Shown here: positions 47,791 through 60,987 of the stretch, piece after piece
Layout: the number at the start of each line of letters is the position of its first letter
How positions within the stretch are numbered: position 1 is the first letter of the stretch
Assembly (NCBI RefSeq): GCF_030052815.1
Contig: NC_079505.1
Coordinates: forward strand, 79,207,330-79,271,329
DNA: 64,000 nucleotides
Direction of reading: 5' to 3'
Source of the DNA: Hevea brasiliensis
Lineage: Eukaryota; Streptophyta; Magnoliopsida; Malpighiales; Euphorbiaceae
Translations under genes and position numbers: made by a program
Notes under the pieces: generated by a model
Seen by the model: only the letters and a program-made list of their open reading frames with translations
What the model was told of the DNA's origin: nothing
The model's database searches: none

Positions 47791-48588
47791 TTAAGCAATC
47801 TGAAACCTACACAATGGACAAACTCTGCTCCTTTGTAGCCAATTACAGATGCAACGATAGTGATAAAGATGTGAACATGGCATGCAAATTGCTTCTGAAC
47901 CAATCGAAATCTCCTCCAAGCAAATAGGGCAGTGTTGATTTATAGACTCTTCAACTTTCACCATCTCCAAAGCTTCAATGGATGATTTAGTTGCGGGTGC
48001 TAGGCATAAACCTGGATCATCATCATCACTCTCAGCCTCAAAAATTATTGGTGGAACTTCAATGTTAATTGCCAAATGCAGAACCTTGTGACGACCCATA
48101 TTGTATTTATAATGATCACTTGCTATTTGACGAACATTGTTCAGTATTTGGTCTATCAAGAATTCCTGAATAGGCACATTCATATCAAGAAGAATTTGAC
48201 GTACAGTAGACCTGGATGTTTCTTCATGCAAGAAACGGTTGCGTTCAACTAGGAATGTGCGTTGGCTAGTGTCACATTCCGAGTTGGCATAAAGCAGAAG
48301 TGAATTTGATTCACTTTCATCATCATCATCGACATCTTCTTCTTCCTCCATTGCTGAATCGAGGTGAGGCATGAAGGTGGCTATGACCTTGATGGAGAAC
48401 ATATCGCTGGAGATGGAAGCATTATCCTCTGGTTCAGAAATGTCATCAACTGGAATAACATTGCAATAAATTTCATAATCTTCTATTGATATCTCCATTA
48501 AAAGAATGAGAGAGTATATGAATTCTTGCATATGAGAAAATCCAAAATATACACATGTGGCTTTGAATTGGGAAAAAACCAAAACCAA
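47791..48588 (-). CDS. RING-H2 finger protein, probable E3 ubiquitin ligase
   Basis: Intronless frame of 265 residues. The last 46 residues are a complete RING-H2: Cys220, Cys223, Cys238, His240, His243, Cys246, Cys257 and Cys260 as zinc ligands, with Trp250 in the E2-contact position. Such proteins pass ubiquitin from an E2 to a substrate. The rest has no recognised domain; an acidic patch (EEEEDVDDDDESES, about residues 81-94) lies in the middle. The first 30 residues are hydrophobic and unlike the rest. Met31 (MEISIEDYEIYCN, ATG at 48498) may be the real start because the sequence before it looks like a pyrimidine-rich leader. Substrate and pathway cannot be inferred. Confidence 0.82.
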   Translation of the reverse strand: MVLVFSQFKATCVYFGFSHMQEFIYSLILLMEISIEDYEIYCNVIPVDDISEPEDNASISSDMFSIKVIATFMPHLDSAMEEEEDVDDDDESESNSLLLYANSECDTSQRTFLVERNRFLHEETSRSTVRQILLDMNVPIQEFLIDQILNNVRQIASDHYKYNMGRHKVLHLAINIEVPPIIFEAESDDDDPGLCLAPATKSSIEALEMVKVEESINQHCPICLEEISIGSEAICMPCSHLYHYRCICNWLQRSRVCPLCRFQIA

Positions 48589-51178
48589 GAGGACAAATAT
48601 GGAGGCTTGTAACCACCTTAGTTAATAGCAACTCCTCCTTTTACTCCTCTCTTAATGTTGCTTTATTGTATATGTAATTCCAAATGCCAATTCCAATTAA
48701 TAACTACTTCCCAATCTAACTATAATAATTAAACACCTAGATTTTTATCCTAGCAAGAATAACAAATCTCTTCCCAAACAAAACTACACTTGCTTCTCAT
48801 TGTTATTCTCCTTGTTTGTTAACAACTAGGGATAATTGTATAATTAATGCCAGCTTAGCTACCTAATTTTCAGAATTCATCTTATATACTGTATACTTAA
48901 AACGGAAAATTCTTATTTAAATTCGATCCATCAAAATTATATACAAGCTAACAATCCAAACTGACGTATTCGATTTGTAAATCAACAAAGCCAAAACCGT
49001 AGACTTATGACAAGAAACCATAGTCATCGGGTTTAAATGGTTAAAGTCGGTCTCCGACGGGTTGAAACTACTCCACAGCTCGTTCGTCTCAGACATGAAC
49101 CACCACACATTACGATCTGCATGTGCGCAAACTACCCAAACGATGCTGCATAACATCCATCCTACATCATCATTGTAATCACAATTAAACATCATCGAGA
49201 ACTTAAAAGGAAAACACAAAAACTAGACCTGTCCTGATCCAAAAAGAAAGTTTGATTACCTAATAAAAAAAAAAAAAACCCATTTTCTTAGATATAGATG
49301 CAAGATTTCACTAGGTTGTGTGTTGATTGCCTTCAAGATTCCACTTTGCTCTTTTTTTTTTTTTTCCTTGCCCAGTACATGCGCTTGATCTGTTTCTTTT
49401 GATGTAGCTGTCTTCCTTCTTTACTTTTTTTTTCCTTATTACCTAGTATTGAGAAAGGAAGAACATGCATACATATAAAATGAGGCAATCTTTAGCAAAA
49501 AGGAAATCTCTCTCTTTTTTTTTTGAATGAGGTTCCTTATTTCAATGGAAGAACTACTGAAAACATAGGCCAAAGTAGCTTTTCTCAGGTCAGCAATTTT
49601 TAGGTTGATGAAACGACAGAGTGTGATTTATATGAATTATATATAAGAATCGGTTCGGATTTTCACGGGTTTCACATATTCATAACTGAAATCAGACCGA
49701 AAATTATCGGGTTAACTTGAATGAAAACTATAAATACTGGGTCGGATTAGCACGAGTTCAACGACTTCATTGAGTTTCTTGTACACCCTACTAGTGAGGC
49801 ACAGAGATTGGTTTAGAATCCTGCAAATACTATTCATATCTATTACCCCTGTAATAAAAATAATAAAATATTAATAAGTGTTAAATGTAATAATAAGATT
49901 CACTGCATTATCAAAAGGGAAAACTTAGATTTGATATCGCGAATATGAAAGAATTAATTTTTTTTTAAATTATAAAATAAACATAAAGAAATATTATAAA
50001 AAAAAAAAAGTTACCAAAACGGAAAAAAAATAGTAAAAATGACGAAGACACCAGGCAGATTATTACCGTATGTTCCAGGGCTTTCTTTCAATTCTTGGAA
50101 ATGTTAAAGTTATCCGAGTTGACGAACAAAGAGCCAAGAAATTGGGATTGCAATATATGCCCATGTGTACACATTGAATTTAAACTAGTAAACAATAACT
50201 CAATTGAAAATTTCATAGAAACCACAACCCCAATGCAACAGTGACAGTATAAGAAAAACTTAGAATTGCGTGGGATGAGATTTCTTTGTCTATGCAGGCA
50301 ATAGGTACGCCTCAAACATTGAAGACGTAAGAGTACAAGCTAAGAATAATTTGGTCCCATTTGCACTTGTGCTGAGACAAACACTACAACTAAAAGTTCC
50401 TGCAAGAATTTTGAGATCAACACACTCTCACTAAAAGTGCAACTATTATTTCAAACCAACCACTAATCAAAAAGCAAAAAGGGATTTACCTATGCATGTT
50501 AAGTTTATAACATTAAAAAGGTTTAATTATGGTGGTAAATGTGGCTTATTAGTTAGGGACAATTGTAGCAGTATTCAGCCTATATCATAAGTTGACATTA
50601 AGGAAGAAATATTAATTCCTGTCACGTAAATATGATCTCTACATATATAATGGCTCAACCATCATATTTGGTAGCTGTGTGGTCCTGACTGATCAAAGCA
50701 TTTTAATTGGTCAAATATATATAATTTTATTACATAACCAAATATGGAAAGATAGACAATCTATATATTAATAAGACAAACCACCACACAACAACCAAGC
50801 ACTAATAAAGCCATGAATTGTATTAATTGTGCATTGCTAAAGAAATTCACAAGAATCTTTACACTCAATTTGAAAAATAAATAATTAATTAATTCAATCA
50901 CATCCAAAAATTTACAAGCATCTTCTTCTTCAGTTCTTTGATCAGCTAAAGAAATTGTCCTAATTGAGTCTACTCATATTTATTTTGCTTTGAAAACCAA
51001 TACACACATAATGAAATTCACCCTTCACCAACTTAGTTGCAGCTGTTAGACCTCTTCTCAATTCTCATACTTCTTAAAACCTCAATTTTAATAATCAAAT
51101 CTGTCATCATCCTTATCCTACCTTTTCTCTATCTGCCCAATTTAAGACACACAACTCTCTTTCCATCTTTCTCTAGCA
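48589..51178. other. Intergenic, no recognised gene
   Basis: Contains poly-A/T runs near 49270, 49360 and 49980 and a mid-size minus-strand frame (49219-48917) that I cannot assign. Bases 49645-49795 (CGGTTCGGATTTTCACGGG ... TTGTACACCCTACTAG) resemble a decayed hAT-type MITE. The last 150 bases hold the leader of the glycosylase gene. Confidence 0.45.
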
Positions 51179-53374
51179 ATGTCTAAAGCAATTATTGTAA
51201 GAAAACAAGTTGTGGAGAAGAACAATATTTTCATCAAAGAAAAAGGGAAGGCAAGCAGCTGCCATGGCTTTTTCTCTAAACACTTCAAGAAAGTCTCCCC
51301 AGTTGGGTTAAATAGGAGCAATTCTTCACTATCCCTATCATCAGTATCCTTATCTTTGTCACAGAACTCAAATGACTCTTCTCTTACAGATAATTCCACT
51401 CCGCTTGAACAGAAGATATCGTCAGCTCTTCGCCTAATCACACCACTGGAAAGAAGAGAAGTCCCAGCAGTCTCTAAGAACGTCCAAGTCCAACAGCAGC
51501 AGCAGCAAAGCAATCAGGAATCTAATGGTGGAGAGTTGAAAAGATGCAACTGGATTGCAAAGAATAGTGGTAGTTAACACATAATTAGCAATGTTTTTTA
51601 TAAAAATTTGGAATATTTTCTCATTCTCATGCATACGCCATTTATTGTATGCAAGGTTAGAAAGTGACAAAGGCGGAAAACATCTAGGCATTTTTTGAAA
51701 AAAAATCCATTCGCAATTCTCACATAATCATATTATTTTTTTACATGATTTCTCTGTTCTTTAAAATGATTTTTTTTTTAAAGTTAAAAATAATTAAATT
51801 CTTTCACCTATTAAGTTTCTAAATATGAAGCCATCATGCGAAATAAAATGCACTTAATTATGAATCAAGTCATTGCAAAACCTTGACATTTTTATGCAGT
51901 AGTTAGAATATAAAATCTCTATGTACAAGAAAATAAAAGAAATATAAACAATTGGTCAAGCTTTCGCAGTAAGCAGAGAAACTCGTGAAGCTTCTTCCAC
52001 AATGATAGTAGCTGAGAGTCTCATCTTTGATGTTGCTATTATAGCTGTTGTTAAGAACTATAAATTTGTTTCTTCAAAGCATTATATAAATTAATTATCT
52101 ATAGATGCCACCACATTTATGTATACCTACCATATATAGATTAGCGTTTATATCCATTTTCAATTTGTAATACTGAACAGATGAAGAAATTTCATTGTCA
52201 TTGCAGATAAAGTGTATGTCGCCTTTCATGATGAATGCTGGGGAGTTCCAGTCTACGACGATAAGTAAGTGATTATTTGTGCATTATATCTAATAATAAT
52301 AATAATTAAGGGTTTACCTACTAATAATTATAAAGAGATATACCAACTTTTAGTGATAATATACTATAATTAATCTAATAATTATAAACACAGCCAATTG
52401 TTCGAGCTGCTTTCTATGTCTGGTATGTTGATGGACTACAATTGGACTGAAATTGTAAAAAGAAAAGAACTATTCAGGTACGTAATTTCTTTCTTTCTTT
52501 AGTTTGTACCACCCTTGTTAATTAGAGAGATATTTTTGATAAACTGCTAAGCTAATTAAATCACTTCACATCATCCATATTTATCTATATTTATATAGAC
52601 ATGGAAGAATAATTGAAAATTAAATCACTAGATGATAGGTTTTTATTTGTTATTCTAAGGCTTGAGGAGATTTCTGATTATTATGGTGTAAATCCACAGA
52701 GAAGCTTTTGCTGGATTTGATCCTAATAATGTTGCCAAAATGGGAGAGAAAGAAATCACGGAGATAGCCTCCAATAAGGCAATCATGTTGGCTGAAAGCA
52801 GAGTGAGGTGCATAATAGACAATGCCAAATGCATAGTGAAGGCAAGTCTCTGTTCGCTCCCAATTATAGTTTCTGTTAATTATCAGTCTATCTGACATCA
52901 TTGTTGCAGGAAAATTTTTAGCCGGCTCCATCTCATACAATCGATTAATTAAAATTATTACAATGTAATTTTAAAATATTTTGACATATTTTCACTGTAA
53001 AAACCTAAAAACAATTCAAAATTAATCTGTTCTTGAGATATAATACATTGTCATAAGTTGCTAACTTAAATTTGATTATGGTTAAAATGTTGTAGCTTGA
53101 GAAGGAATTTGGATCATTTAGCAGCTACATGTGGGGGTATGTGAATTTCAAACCAACGATCAACAGATACAAACATCCAAGAAATGTTCCACTAAGGACT
53201 CCAAAAGCAGAGGCTATTAGCAGGGATCTTCTGAAAAGAGGATTCCGGTTCGTCGGTCCAGTGATAGTGTACTCATTTATGCAAGCAGCAGGGTTGACAA
53301 TTGATCATCTTGTTGATTGTTTTAGGTATGGTGAATGTGTAAGCCTTGCAGAAAGACCATGGAGGCACGTCTAA
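51179..53374 (+). CDS. DNA-3-methyladenine glycosylase I (TAG) family protein
   Basis: Base-excision repair glycosylase family that removes alkylated adenine. Five exons: 51179-51569, 52207-52264, 52394-52477, 52700-52841 and 53096-53374, for 317 residues. The first 120 residues are a low-complexity, Ser-rich and Gln-rich extension. The TAG domain starts at KRCNW (Cys123) and continues FHDECWGVPVYDD (His138). It contains LSMSGMLMDYNW, KRGFRFVGPVIVYSFMQAAG and TIDHLVDCF. Cys123, His138 and the later His and Cys fit the four zinc ligands of E. coli TAG. The position of E. coli catalytic Glu38 is Ser here. The fourth intron begins GC (AAG|GCAAGT), a recognised minor class. A nuclear role is likely from the family but not shown by the sequence. 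Confidence 0.92.
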
Positions 53375-55289
53375 CACCACCACCACCACCACTACCCATA
53401 TAAAATGTCTCTCAAGAAACATGCAGGTCTCAAAAGGGGATGTAAATACAAGTCATGCTTCTTCTTCTTCTTCTGGCAAGCATATATATAACCATACACC
53501 CTGATTCCTGAAGCTGTATAAGAAATGGAAAGGAAAGTATATGATTGGACTGTATAGCTGCCAGTGATTTTGTTTTATTATTTATTAGCAAAATGCTTTA
53601 TGGACTAGATATTTGAGGAAAATATTTAGAAGCATCATATGCTACATGACTCTTTATTAAAAGTAATTAAATAATTAATATTTATACTAAAATAATATAG
53701 GCATATTATCTACATGTAGCATTGCTGTATTTATTATTTTTCCCTTTTTATATTGTCAATGAATAAAAGATTATGCTTATATTAGTTTGTGTTGTGTGAT
53801 TTAGAGTTTTCTACTATATATTAACAACAAAAATGTAGTCTTGACATTATGAAAATTTGCCAAAAAAAAGACAATTTATTCAAAATTTTATTTTATAATG
53901 TAACTCCTAAAATTCAAACCTTCATTAATAAACTGGAAGCAAACTTACTTTCCTACTAAAAGGCTTAAGCTCACTGAAATTTTGATACATAGAAGACAAG
54001 CAAGCAAGGCCCATAAAGGATCCAACATTCCAGGTTTTTTTTTTTTTTGCTCAAGCATAGTTGGGAGTATCAGCAAACAAAAAGAGATTCTAGTTCTGGA
54101 GAGTCATCTTCCTTCCAACACTATATCAGAGTTCGGCTCAGTACATATGATCCAGGGTATGGGCTGCCTTGTTTGCATGTCTAGACGCAAAACTAAAGGA
54201 AGAGGGTCTTGAACATGCCTGCAGGATTCCAAAGCCCAGAAGGAACAGAAATTTAAAAGAGTCAGCTTGGCAAATGGTTAGGCTTTAGCTTGGGTTATGG
54301 CTCAATATTCATTTGAGCATCTCATAGCCCAACGGTTGCATAATCTTGAGTCTATTTTATCACAGTTTATAAACTGGCTCCTTAATTATGATGACTGCCT
54401 TCCAAAATACATTTAATTTCTTAACAAGAAAGCCAACATATGGATTCAAAGGATTACATGCATTAATCTTAGATTAAATTGTTAGTTAAAAGAGAAAACC
54501 TGATAATGAAATTGATCATGAAGGTGGTGGATTTCATATCCACCATAGTTTTTTTTTAACCTTTTATTATTTATTAGTTTCAGACCTCTTTCTTCACTCA
54601 CTTTCATTCTCATCCTAATTCTCATTATAACATAGATTCTTTCCCTAATAATTATTATCTCTGCATGTGCTGCATAGCTTTCCTTTCCTTTCCTTTCCTT
54701 TCCTCCTACTCATTCTCACATGGGGGTAGGTCAGGTCTTATAAAACCACATTATACCAAACACAGTACAGAAATTCTAGCAATTGAGTTCAATGATCGAG
54801 GCAAACTCATTTCATCGAGAGGGCTAGCTAGGTTTAATTAAGTTTTCAAATAATTTGCTTTTTCTTCACATGGTCAGATGTCTTTTTCAAGAACTCCATG
54901 ACCAAATCTTTATACTGATCTTAATCTATCATTTTGCTTCAGGATGATACAAAGGCGACAACCAGACAAAAACCTTAGGAGTTAGGCCCACTTTTTATCT
55001 GTCTTTGCTTTCTTCTATTGACCCATCATTTTATCTTCAACTTCAATCCAGGTGAAGAACAATAACACACTGACAAGTACCTAAATATAAAAAGTAAAAT
55101 ACCCCACGAAAGATGGGTTCAACAGTTAAGAATTTATCCTTTGATGTACTCATTTCGAGTTCGAATTTCACTAATTACTATTAAAATTTCTCGTCAATGG
55201 AATATATATCAGTCTTATTGTAAATTTTTAATGGTCTATAAACTCTCCTGATCTTGAGATGGGATACTTCTCCTACTCCTAAACTTTAT

Positions 55290-55321
<32 letters not shown>

Positions 55322-56594
55322 TTAGGCAACCACGTTAATCACTCTCTCCATATTAAACTCATTAATTAATTATTTTGCTGTTATAGTCTCATAATCAAAG
55401 TCTAGTCAAAACACAGAGTTTTACAGTCAGATGAGGCATTCACCAAACCTAATTTTGTGTTTATCCTTATTATATATGTAGATAACTTTGATTTGGCGAG
55501 CTTGAAAATGACTTCAGGATATATATATATATATATATTTGGTATATAGGTAGACTAAATCTATAGAATTAAAAGATATTTTTTCTAATTAAAAATAAAA
55601 ATCAGGGGTTTCACATAAATGTACTTTCTCTCACAATTCTCATGTTGAGGGAATTTATTGAAATTTTGAATAATTCATAATTTTTTTTTATCTTACTTTT
55701 TGCTCAATCAATTTTGCCAAATCCCTCCTTTCATTAAGTAATGTATCTTATAATTTTGTGAAACAATGGGAACAACATAAAGACCCACCACCATGGATTG
55801 CAACACTTTAAGTAGTGTGTTCCCATCTCCAAAAGCAGGATTGTTCAATTCAAGCTAGGATTTTTTTATGGTACTTGATTCTCATTGCTTTAATAAAGAA
55901 CAATTGCAAAAGGAAAATTTGCCAAACTTGTTAGATTAGCTATTTCTTGTCAGGGAATTCTTATCTAGATTTAGTCTACCTATCATAAATTTAATATATA
56001 AATATGTGAGATTTATATATTTAATATATGAGTCTCACCATATATTTTGTGTTTAAATTTATAGTAAATCTGATTTAAACAAAAATTCTTTTTATCAAAG
56101 TAAAATGCCTAAAATGAGAATATATATATATATATAGTTAAATTATAAAAAAAAAAATCAAAACACCAATATTAATGTAATTAACCCTCTCCACAAAGGG
56201 GTATGTCATCTTCTACAATCAATAAAATAAATCATCAATTAAAAGCTCAAAACTATATTATCCATAAACTCAATTACACCCAAAAGAACCTTTATTACAT
56301 AACTGCTTATAGTAAATATATTAGTTAGTTCTTTAGACATAACCTAATATATTTATTACTTTAACTACTACACCATAAGTGGTATCTTTAACTATATGAG
56401 CAAGAGCCTTCTCACCAATGGAGAAAATTTTTTTTCTTTATAAATTTTATGTCCTTTGTCCACCTTAAGTTGAAGTCTTTTTTTTTTTTTTTTCTTTCAA
56501 AGGGCTATAATACGCAAAAGCCCTCATCAATGAGCAAAGTTAAATCCTCAGCAATTCGCAAAATCTTTTTTTTGCTATAGGTGATAATCTCACT
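53375..56594. other. Intergenic, no recognised gene
   Basis: Starts with the glycosylase 3' flank, including a CAC-rich run just after the stop. It holds five TTTCC units at about 54679-54703, (TA)n(GA)n runs near 55290-55320, (AT)n near 55520-55540, and a SINE-like segment (listed separately). It ends with the left target duplication of LINE copy 2. Confidence 0.55.
55095..55300 (+). other. Possible tRNA-derived SINE
   Basis: GAGTTCGAATTTC at 55157-55169 is a good RNA polymerase III B box. About 40 bases upstream, GATGGGTTCAACAGTTAAG (55112-55130) could be a worn A box. The segment is followed by a TCTCCTGATCTTGAGATGGG stretch and a simple TA/GA run. No target duplication was found. Confidence 0.3.
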
Positions 56595-58999
56595 TTGATT
56601 TTGGCAGCCGAAATGAGCAGGAAAAAAGCATCCTATATTTTGCTATGACATACGACCTAATACTAGCAAATATCTACTTTACAAAAAGAGAGTCACATAT
56701 AGTGACTTTCAAAAGTGGGCAACATAAAAGCCAAATTGACTTTCTCTTAACCAGAAAGACAAATAGAGCTCTATGCAAAGATTACAAGGTCATTCCGGGA
56801 GAGGCTTTAACAAGTCAACATCAGTTAGCGGTTTTGGATGTCAAGTTTAGGAACAATTCAAGTAAGGTTAGAAGAAATAGTGTAGCTCGAATAAAGTGGT
56901 TGGAGTTCAAAGGAGTAAAGCAAGTGAAGTTCAAAAATGAGCTTCTCGAGTCCGAAGCATGGAAGCTGGATATGGAGGCTAATGGTATGTGGACACAGAT
57001 GGCATCAAAGATTAGAGAAGTAGCTAAAAAAGTACTTGGAGAGTCTAGAGGACATGGACTACCCTCAAAAGAGAGATGGTGATGGAATGAGGAAGTACAA
57101 AAGGCAGTGAAGAGAAAGAGGGAATGGTATAAGAAATTACCTAAGTGTGATAATAATGAGGCATATGAACAGTACAAGATAGCAAAGAAAGAGGTAAAAA
57201 AGGCAGTTAGTCAAGTAAGAGCGCAGGCCTTTGAAAAGTTATATGAGAAACTTGAAACTAAAGAAGGAGATAAAGATATTTATAGATTAGCAAGGAGGAA
57301 AGAAAGGAAATGTGAAGATCTCAATCAAGTTATGTGCATTAAGGGTAAAGAAGGAAAAGTGTTAGTGAAAGATGAGGACATTAAAGAAAAATGGAGAAAT
57401 TATTTTTATGATCTCTTTAATAATAGTCAAAATGGTAATAGCGTGAATATAGACTACAGAGCAATAGAAAAGAATGTGAATTATACTATAAGGATTAAAT
57501 CTTTAAAAGTAAAGGAAGCCCTTAAGAGAATGAAAGCGGGTAAAGCCTGTGGACCCGATGGAATACCAATTGAAGTTTGGAAGTGTTTGGGAGATATGGG
57601 AGTGGCATGGTTAACTAAATTGTTTAATAAGATTCTAAACTCAAAGAAAATATCTAATGAATGGAGGAGTATTTTAGTACTTATTTTTAAAAATAAGGGA
57701 GATATACAGAGTTGCTCAAACTATAGGGGAATTAAACTCATAAGTCATACTATGAAGTTGTGAGAGAGAGTTGTGGAACATCGACTACGTCATAATACTT
57801 CTATCGCTCCCAATCAATTTGGCTTCATGCCCGGTCGTTCAACTATAGAAGCAATCTTTCTCATTAGAAGCTTGATGGAGAAATATAGAGATGTGAAGAA
57901 AGATCTACACATAGTTTTTATTGATTTGGAGAAGACTTATGATAGTGTTCCAAGAGATGTCTTATAGAGAGTGCTATAACAAAAGAGGGTATCTATTCGG
58001 TACATACAAGTGTTGAAAGATATATATGAAGGAGCAACTACTATTGTGCGTACAATGGAAGGGGACACAAGATTTTCTTATTTCAGTTGGATTGCACCAA
58101 GGTTTAGCTGCAAATCCTTACCTTTTTACATTAGTTTTAGATGAACTGACGAAACATATACAAGATAGTATCCCTTGGTGGATAATATTTGCGGATGATA
58201 TAGTTCTGATAGATGAGATGCGAGAAGGAGTCAATAGAAAGCTACGGCTTTGGAGAAGTACTCTAGAATCAAAGGACTTTAAGTTAAGTAAAACAAAGAC
58301 AGAATACATACATTGCAAGTTCAGTGAAGGCCAAATTGGTGATAGGGAATGAGTTATAGTTTAGATGGGGTGGTATTGTCCCAAAGTAATTACTTTAAAT
58401 ATATCGGCTTAGTCTTTCAAGTAGATGGGGGATGTGAGGAGGATGTTAGTTATAGGATTAAAGCCGAATGGTTGAAGTGGAGACGTGCCATGGGAGTTTT
58501 GTGTGATCGCAAGATTCCTAATAAGTTGAAAGAAAAATTTTACCATACAACCATACGACCCGCCATGTTATATAGTAGTGAGTGTTGAGCATTAAAGGAG
58601 TCGTATGTGTCTAAGATAAGAGTTGCGGAGATGAGAATGTTAAGGTGGATGAGTTGCCATACTAGACTAGATAAAGTCCATAATGAGAGTATTAGAGAAA
58701 AGGTAGGAGTGGTGCCAATTGAGGATAAGTTGAGAGAAGGGAGATTGAGGTGATTTGATCATGTAAAGCGTAGATATACGGGGACTTCAGTTAGACAAGT
58801 AGAGCACATTAGGTTAGAGGATATAAAAAAAAGAATGGTAGACATAAACTGACTTGGAGGAAAGTAGTACAATATGACCTAGAAATATTACATATTTTCG
58901 AAGATTTAACCCAAAATTATTTAGAGTGGAGAAAGAGAATTCATATAGCCGACTCCAAATTTTTTAGATAAAAGCTTAGTTGAGTTGAGTTAAGTTGAG
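56595..58999 (+). mobile_element. 5'-truncated RTE-clade LINE, copy 2
   Basis: About 2.4 kb flanked by AGGTGATAATCTCACT (56579-56594 and about 58998-59013). It starts within the end of the AP-endonuclease domain and runs through reverse transcriptase to a 3' end CCAAATTTTTTAGATAAAAG plus a TTGAG-type tail. Full RTE elements are about 3.2 kb, so the 5' part is missing. It shares long stretches with copy 1 at 43317-44901, so both come from the same family. Confidence 0.92.
56645..58588 (+). pseudogene. Broken RTE endonuclease/reverse transcriptase ORF
   Basis: One frame runs from 56645 to about 58000, interrupted by stops at 57080-57082 (TGA), 57761-57763 (TGA) and 57965-57967 (TAG); each replaces a Trp codon judging from context or copy 1. 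A TAA follows shortly, and the frame shifts near 58065. Visible parts: endonuclease end SQIDFLLTRKT and SQHQLAVLDVKF; a Lys-rich linker; and RT motifs KACGPDGIPIEVW, NYRGIKL, FGFMPGRSTIEAIFL, FIDLEKTYDSVPR, LHQGLAANPYLF and FADDIVLID. It is not translatable as a whole. Confidence 0.9.
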
Positions 59000-59013
59000 G
59001 TGATAATCTCACT

Positions 59014-60987
59014 CTATAAGTTAAAAGTTAAATAACTTTTTCACAATACTCCTATTAGTCACCTTAATTCTAATATAATTAAGAATTCAACTCAATTTAG
59101 GAATAATACTAAAATAGGAGTTGTACTCTATATAAAAAATATACTTCCATCCTATTAAGAATATTTTTCTCACTCAAATTAAGAAAATATTATAAAACAA
59201 TTTACTAAATTAGTCATTTCATATAAAAAAAAAGTCATTTAAAATAAACAAATCTTTTGTCCATTAGAGCTATATAGTCAATGAAATGTGACACACATCT
59301 CCTTATCATAATCTCTTTATTCAAATTTTAATTATAAAATTTGACATAAATTACATTATCTTGATATTATATAGAGAATGATTCTCCCACAAACCGTATA
59401 AATTGGAAGACAAATAACTCGATCAATAGTCCTTCAATTTTAAGAAAGTCAAAAACTATATATTGCATAACTAGCTATTAGTTTAATCTTTCTATCTATT
59501 GGTCAATTATGTATTCAAAATTCACTTAATCTTCACACTTACCGAAAAAATTTAAGAAGTTGAGGTTGCTTTATGTGTCAAAAAAACAAGAAAAAATTGA
59601 AGTTAGAATTGCACAGATTATTAGCCTTAATTAATTGGCAAGTAGAATTGCTGCCTATTCTCATCTTAAGAATATAAATAGATGTTTTTAAAGTTTCTCA
59701 ACAAGTATTAAATTATTCTAAATATGTATGACGCTTATTTTTCAATTTTTTCATCTCTGAACTTTTAATTTAGAATTTTTATTTGGTACAACTCTTGTAT
59801 ATAAAATGATTTAATTATAATAATTTATTATAATAAAACTCACATGGAACCCATCACAATCAATAATTAGAATAAAACTATTATACGTACATCGGTTTCA
59901 TTATACAATTTTTCATCAATGCAAGCAATCAAAGGCAACAAATGTTAATGCAATAGCAAAATAAAAAAAAAAAAGGATTTATGTAATCTTTTTGAAATTA
60001 ATTTATATTTAATAACTTTTTTTGAGTTTGTTACTAATTTATATATATATTTTTTCAATTCTTTAATAATGGAAAAACATGAATTCATGTAATTAAAACC
60101 AGAAGCAAATTACAAACTGCCTTCAGCTTAGATCGTGACCAAATCAAAATATCCAACAATTCAACTCAAGTTAATCTTAACTAAGATCTAAAATTGTCAA
60201 AACTGTGACCAGTAATAGCAATGGGGACCCAACAAATGATGTGCCTCGGGTGTTGGTGTCTTTTCTAGCTTCCTATGTCAGTATGGACAAAATTTCCTTG
60301 CAAATCTTCAGCCTCAACTGTGGATTTGGAACAACCATGACATAACAACACTAATGTCTTTTTCCATATCTAAATAGATAATAATTTCTCACAAATTCAG
60401 TCGGCCAACAGCAAAACATAATTTGTAATCCAACTAATCTATGGATGGCAGCCAGATGTTTTATAACAGAGAGACGATGCTGACCTCTTCTTTTATTTTC
60501 CAAGGCTACCGAATGAAATTTCTTGTTTTTGCCATTTAGCATAGATGATCACAACTCATAAGCCATCTAAACTCAACTGGTTACTGCAAGAGGCATCAAA
60601 ACATAAAATGTTGAAAGAATAGCAGAACGCACAGAGATGATTAAATGACTCGGTGCAGGGTCAAAAAAACCCAGGAGACCAATATTTAAAAAACATTTCT
60701 TCTTTTTTTAGGATTTCATTCCGCAAATTATTTATCAAACATGGTTCACAAGGAGTAAAAGACGAAACAAAATTAACAGCAAACAAAAAAATAAAACCAA
60801 TTCTACTCAGCTCCTTAGTCCTCACTTAGCTAATGCCATCATCAATATTTACAGCAGTTCCCTCCTACCGTTGATCCCAACTACAACACCTTCCATGCAG
60901 AAAACCCATTAGACTGAACTATCCTAGTCATCCATCACTCGCAAACCTACAAGTCTTATTCTTCATCCTAGTACTGGTACCTCAATC
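59014..60987. other. AT-rich intergenic and PI4K gamma 3' flank
   Basis: No gene recognised. AT-rich and low-complexity to about 60100. The remainder to 60987 is less AT-rich and probably includes the 3' untranslated region of the PI4K gamma gene. A 63-codon minus-strand frame at 60542-60351 has no recognisable features. Confidence 0.5.

Noticed and set aside
48917..49219. 100-codon minus-strand ORF
   Set aside because: No recognisable motif, no splice partners and isolated in non-coding DNA; possibly a relic but unsupported as a gene.
50088..50315. 75-codon minus-strand ORF with several Cys/His
   Set aside because: The spacing fits no zinc motif and nothing supports expression.
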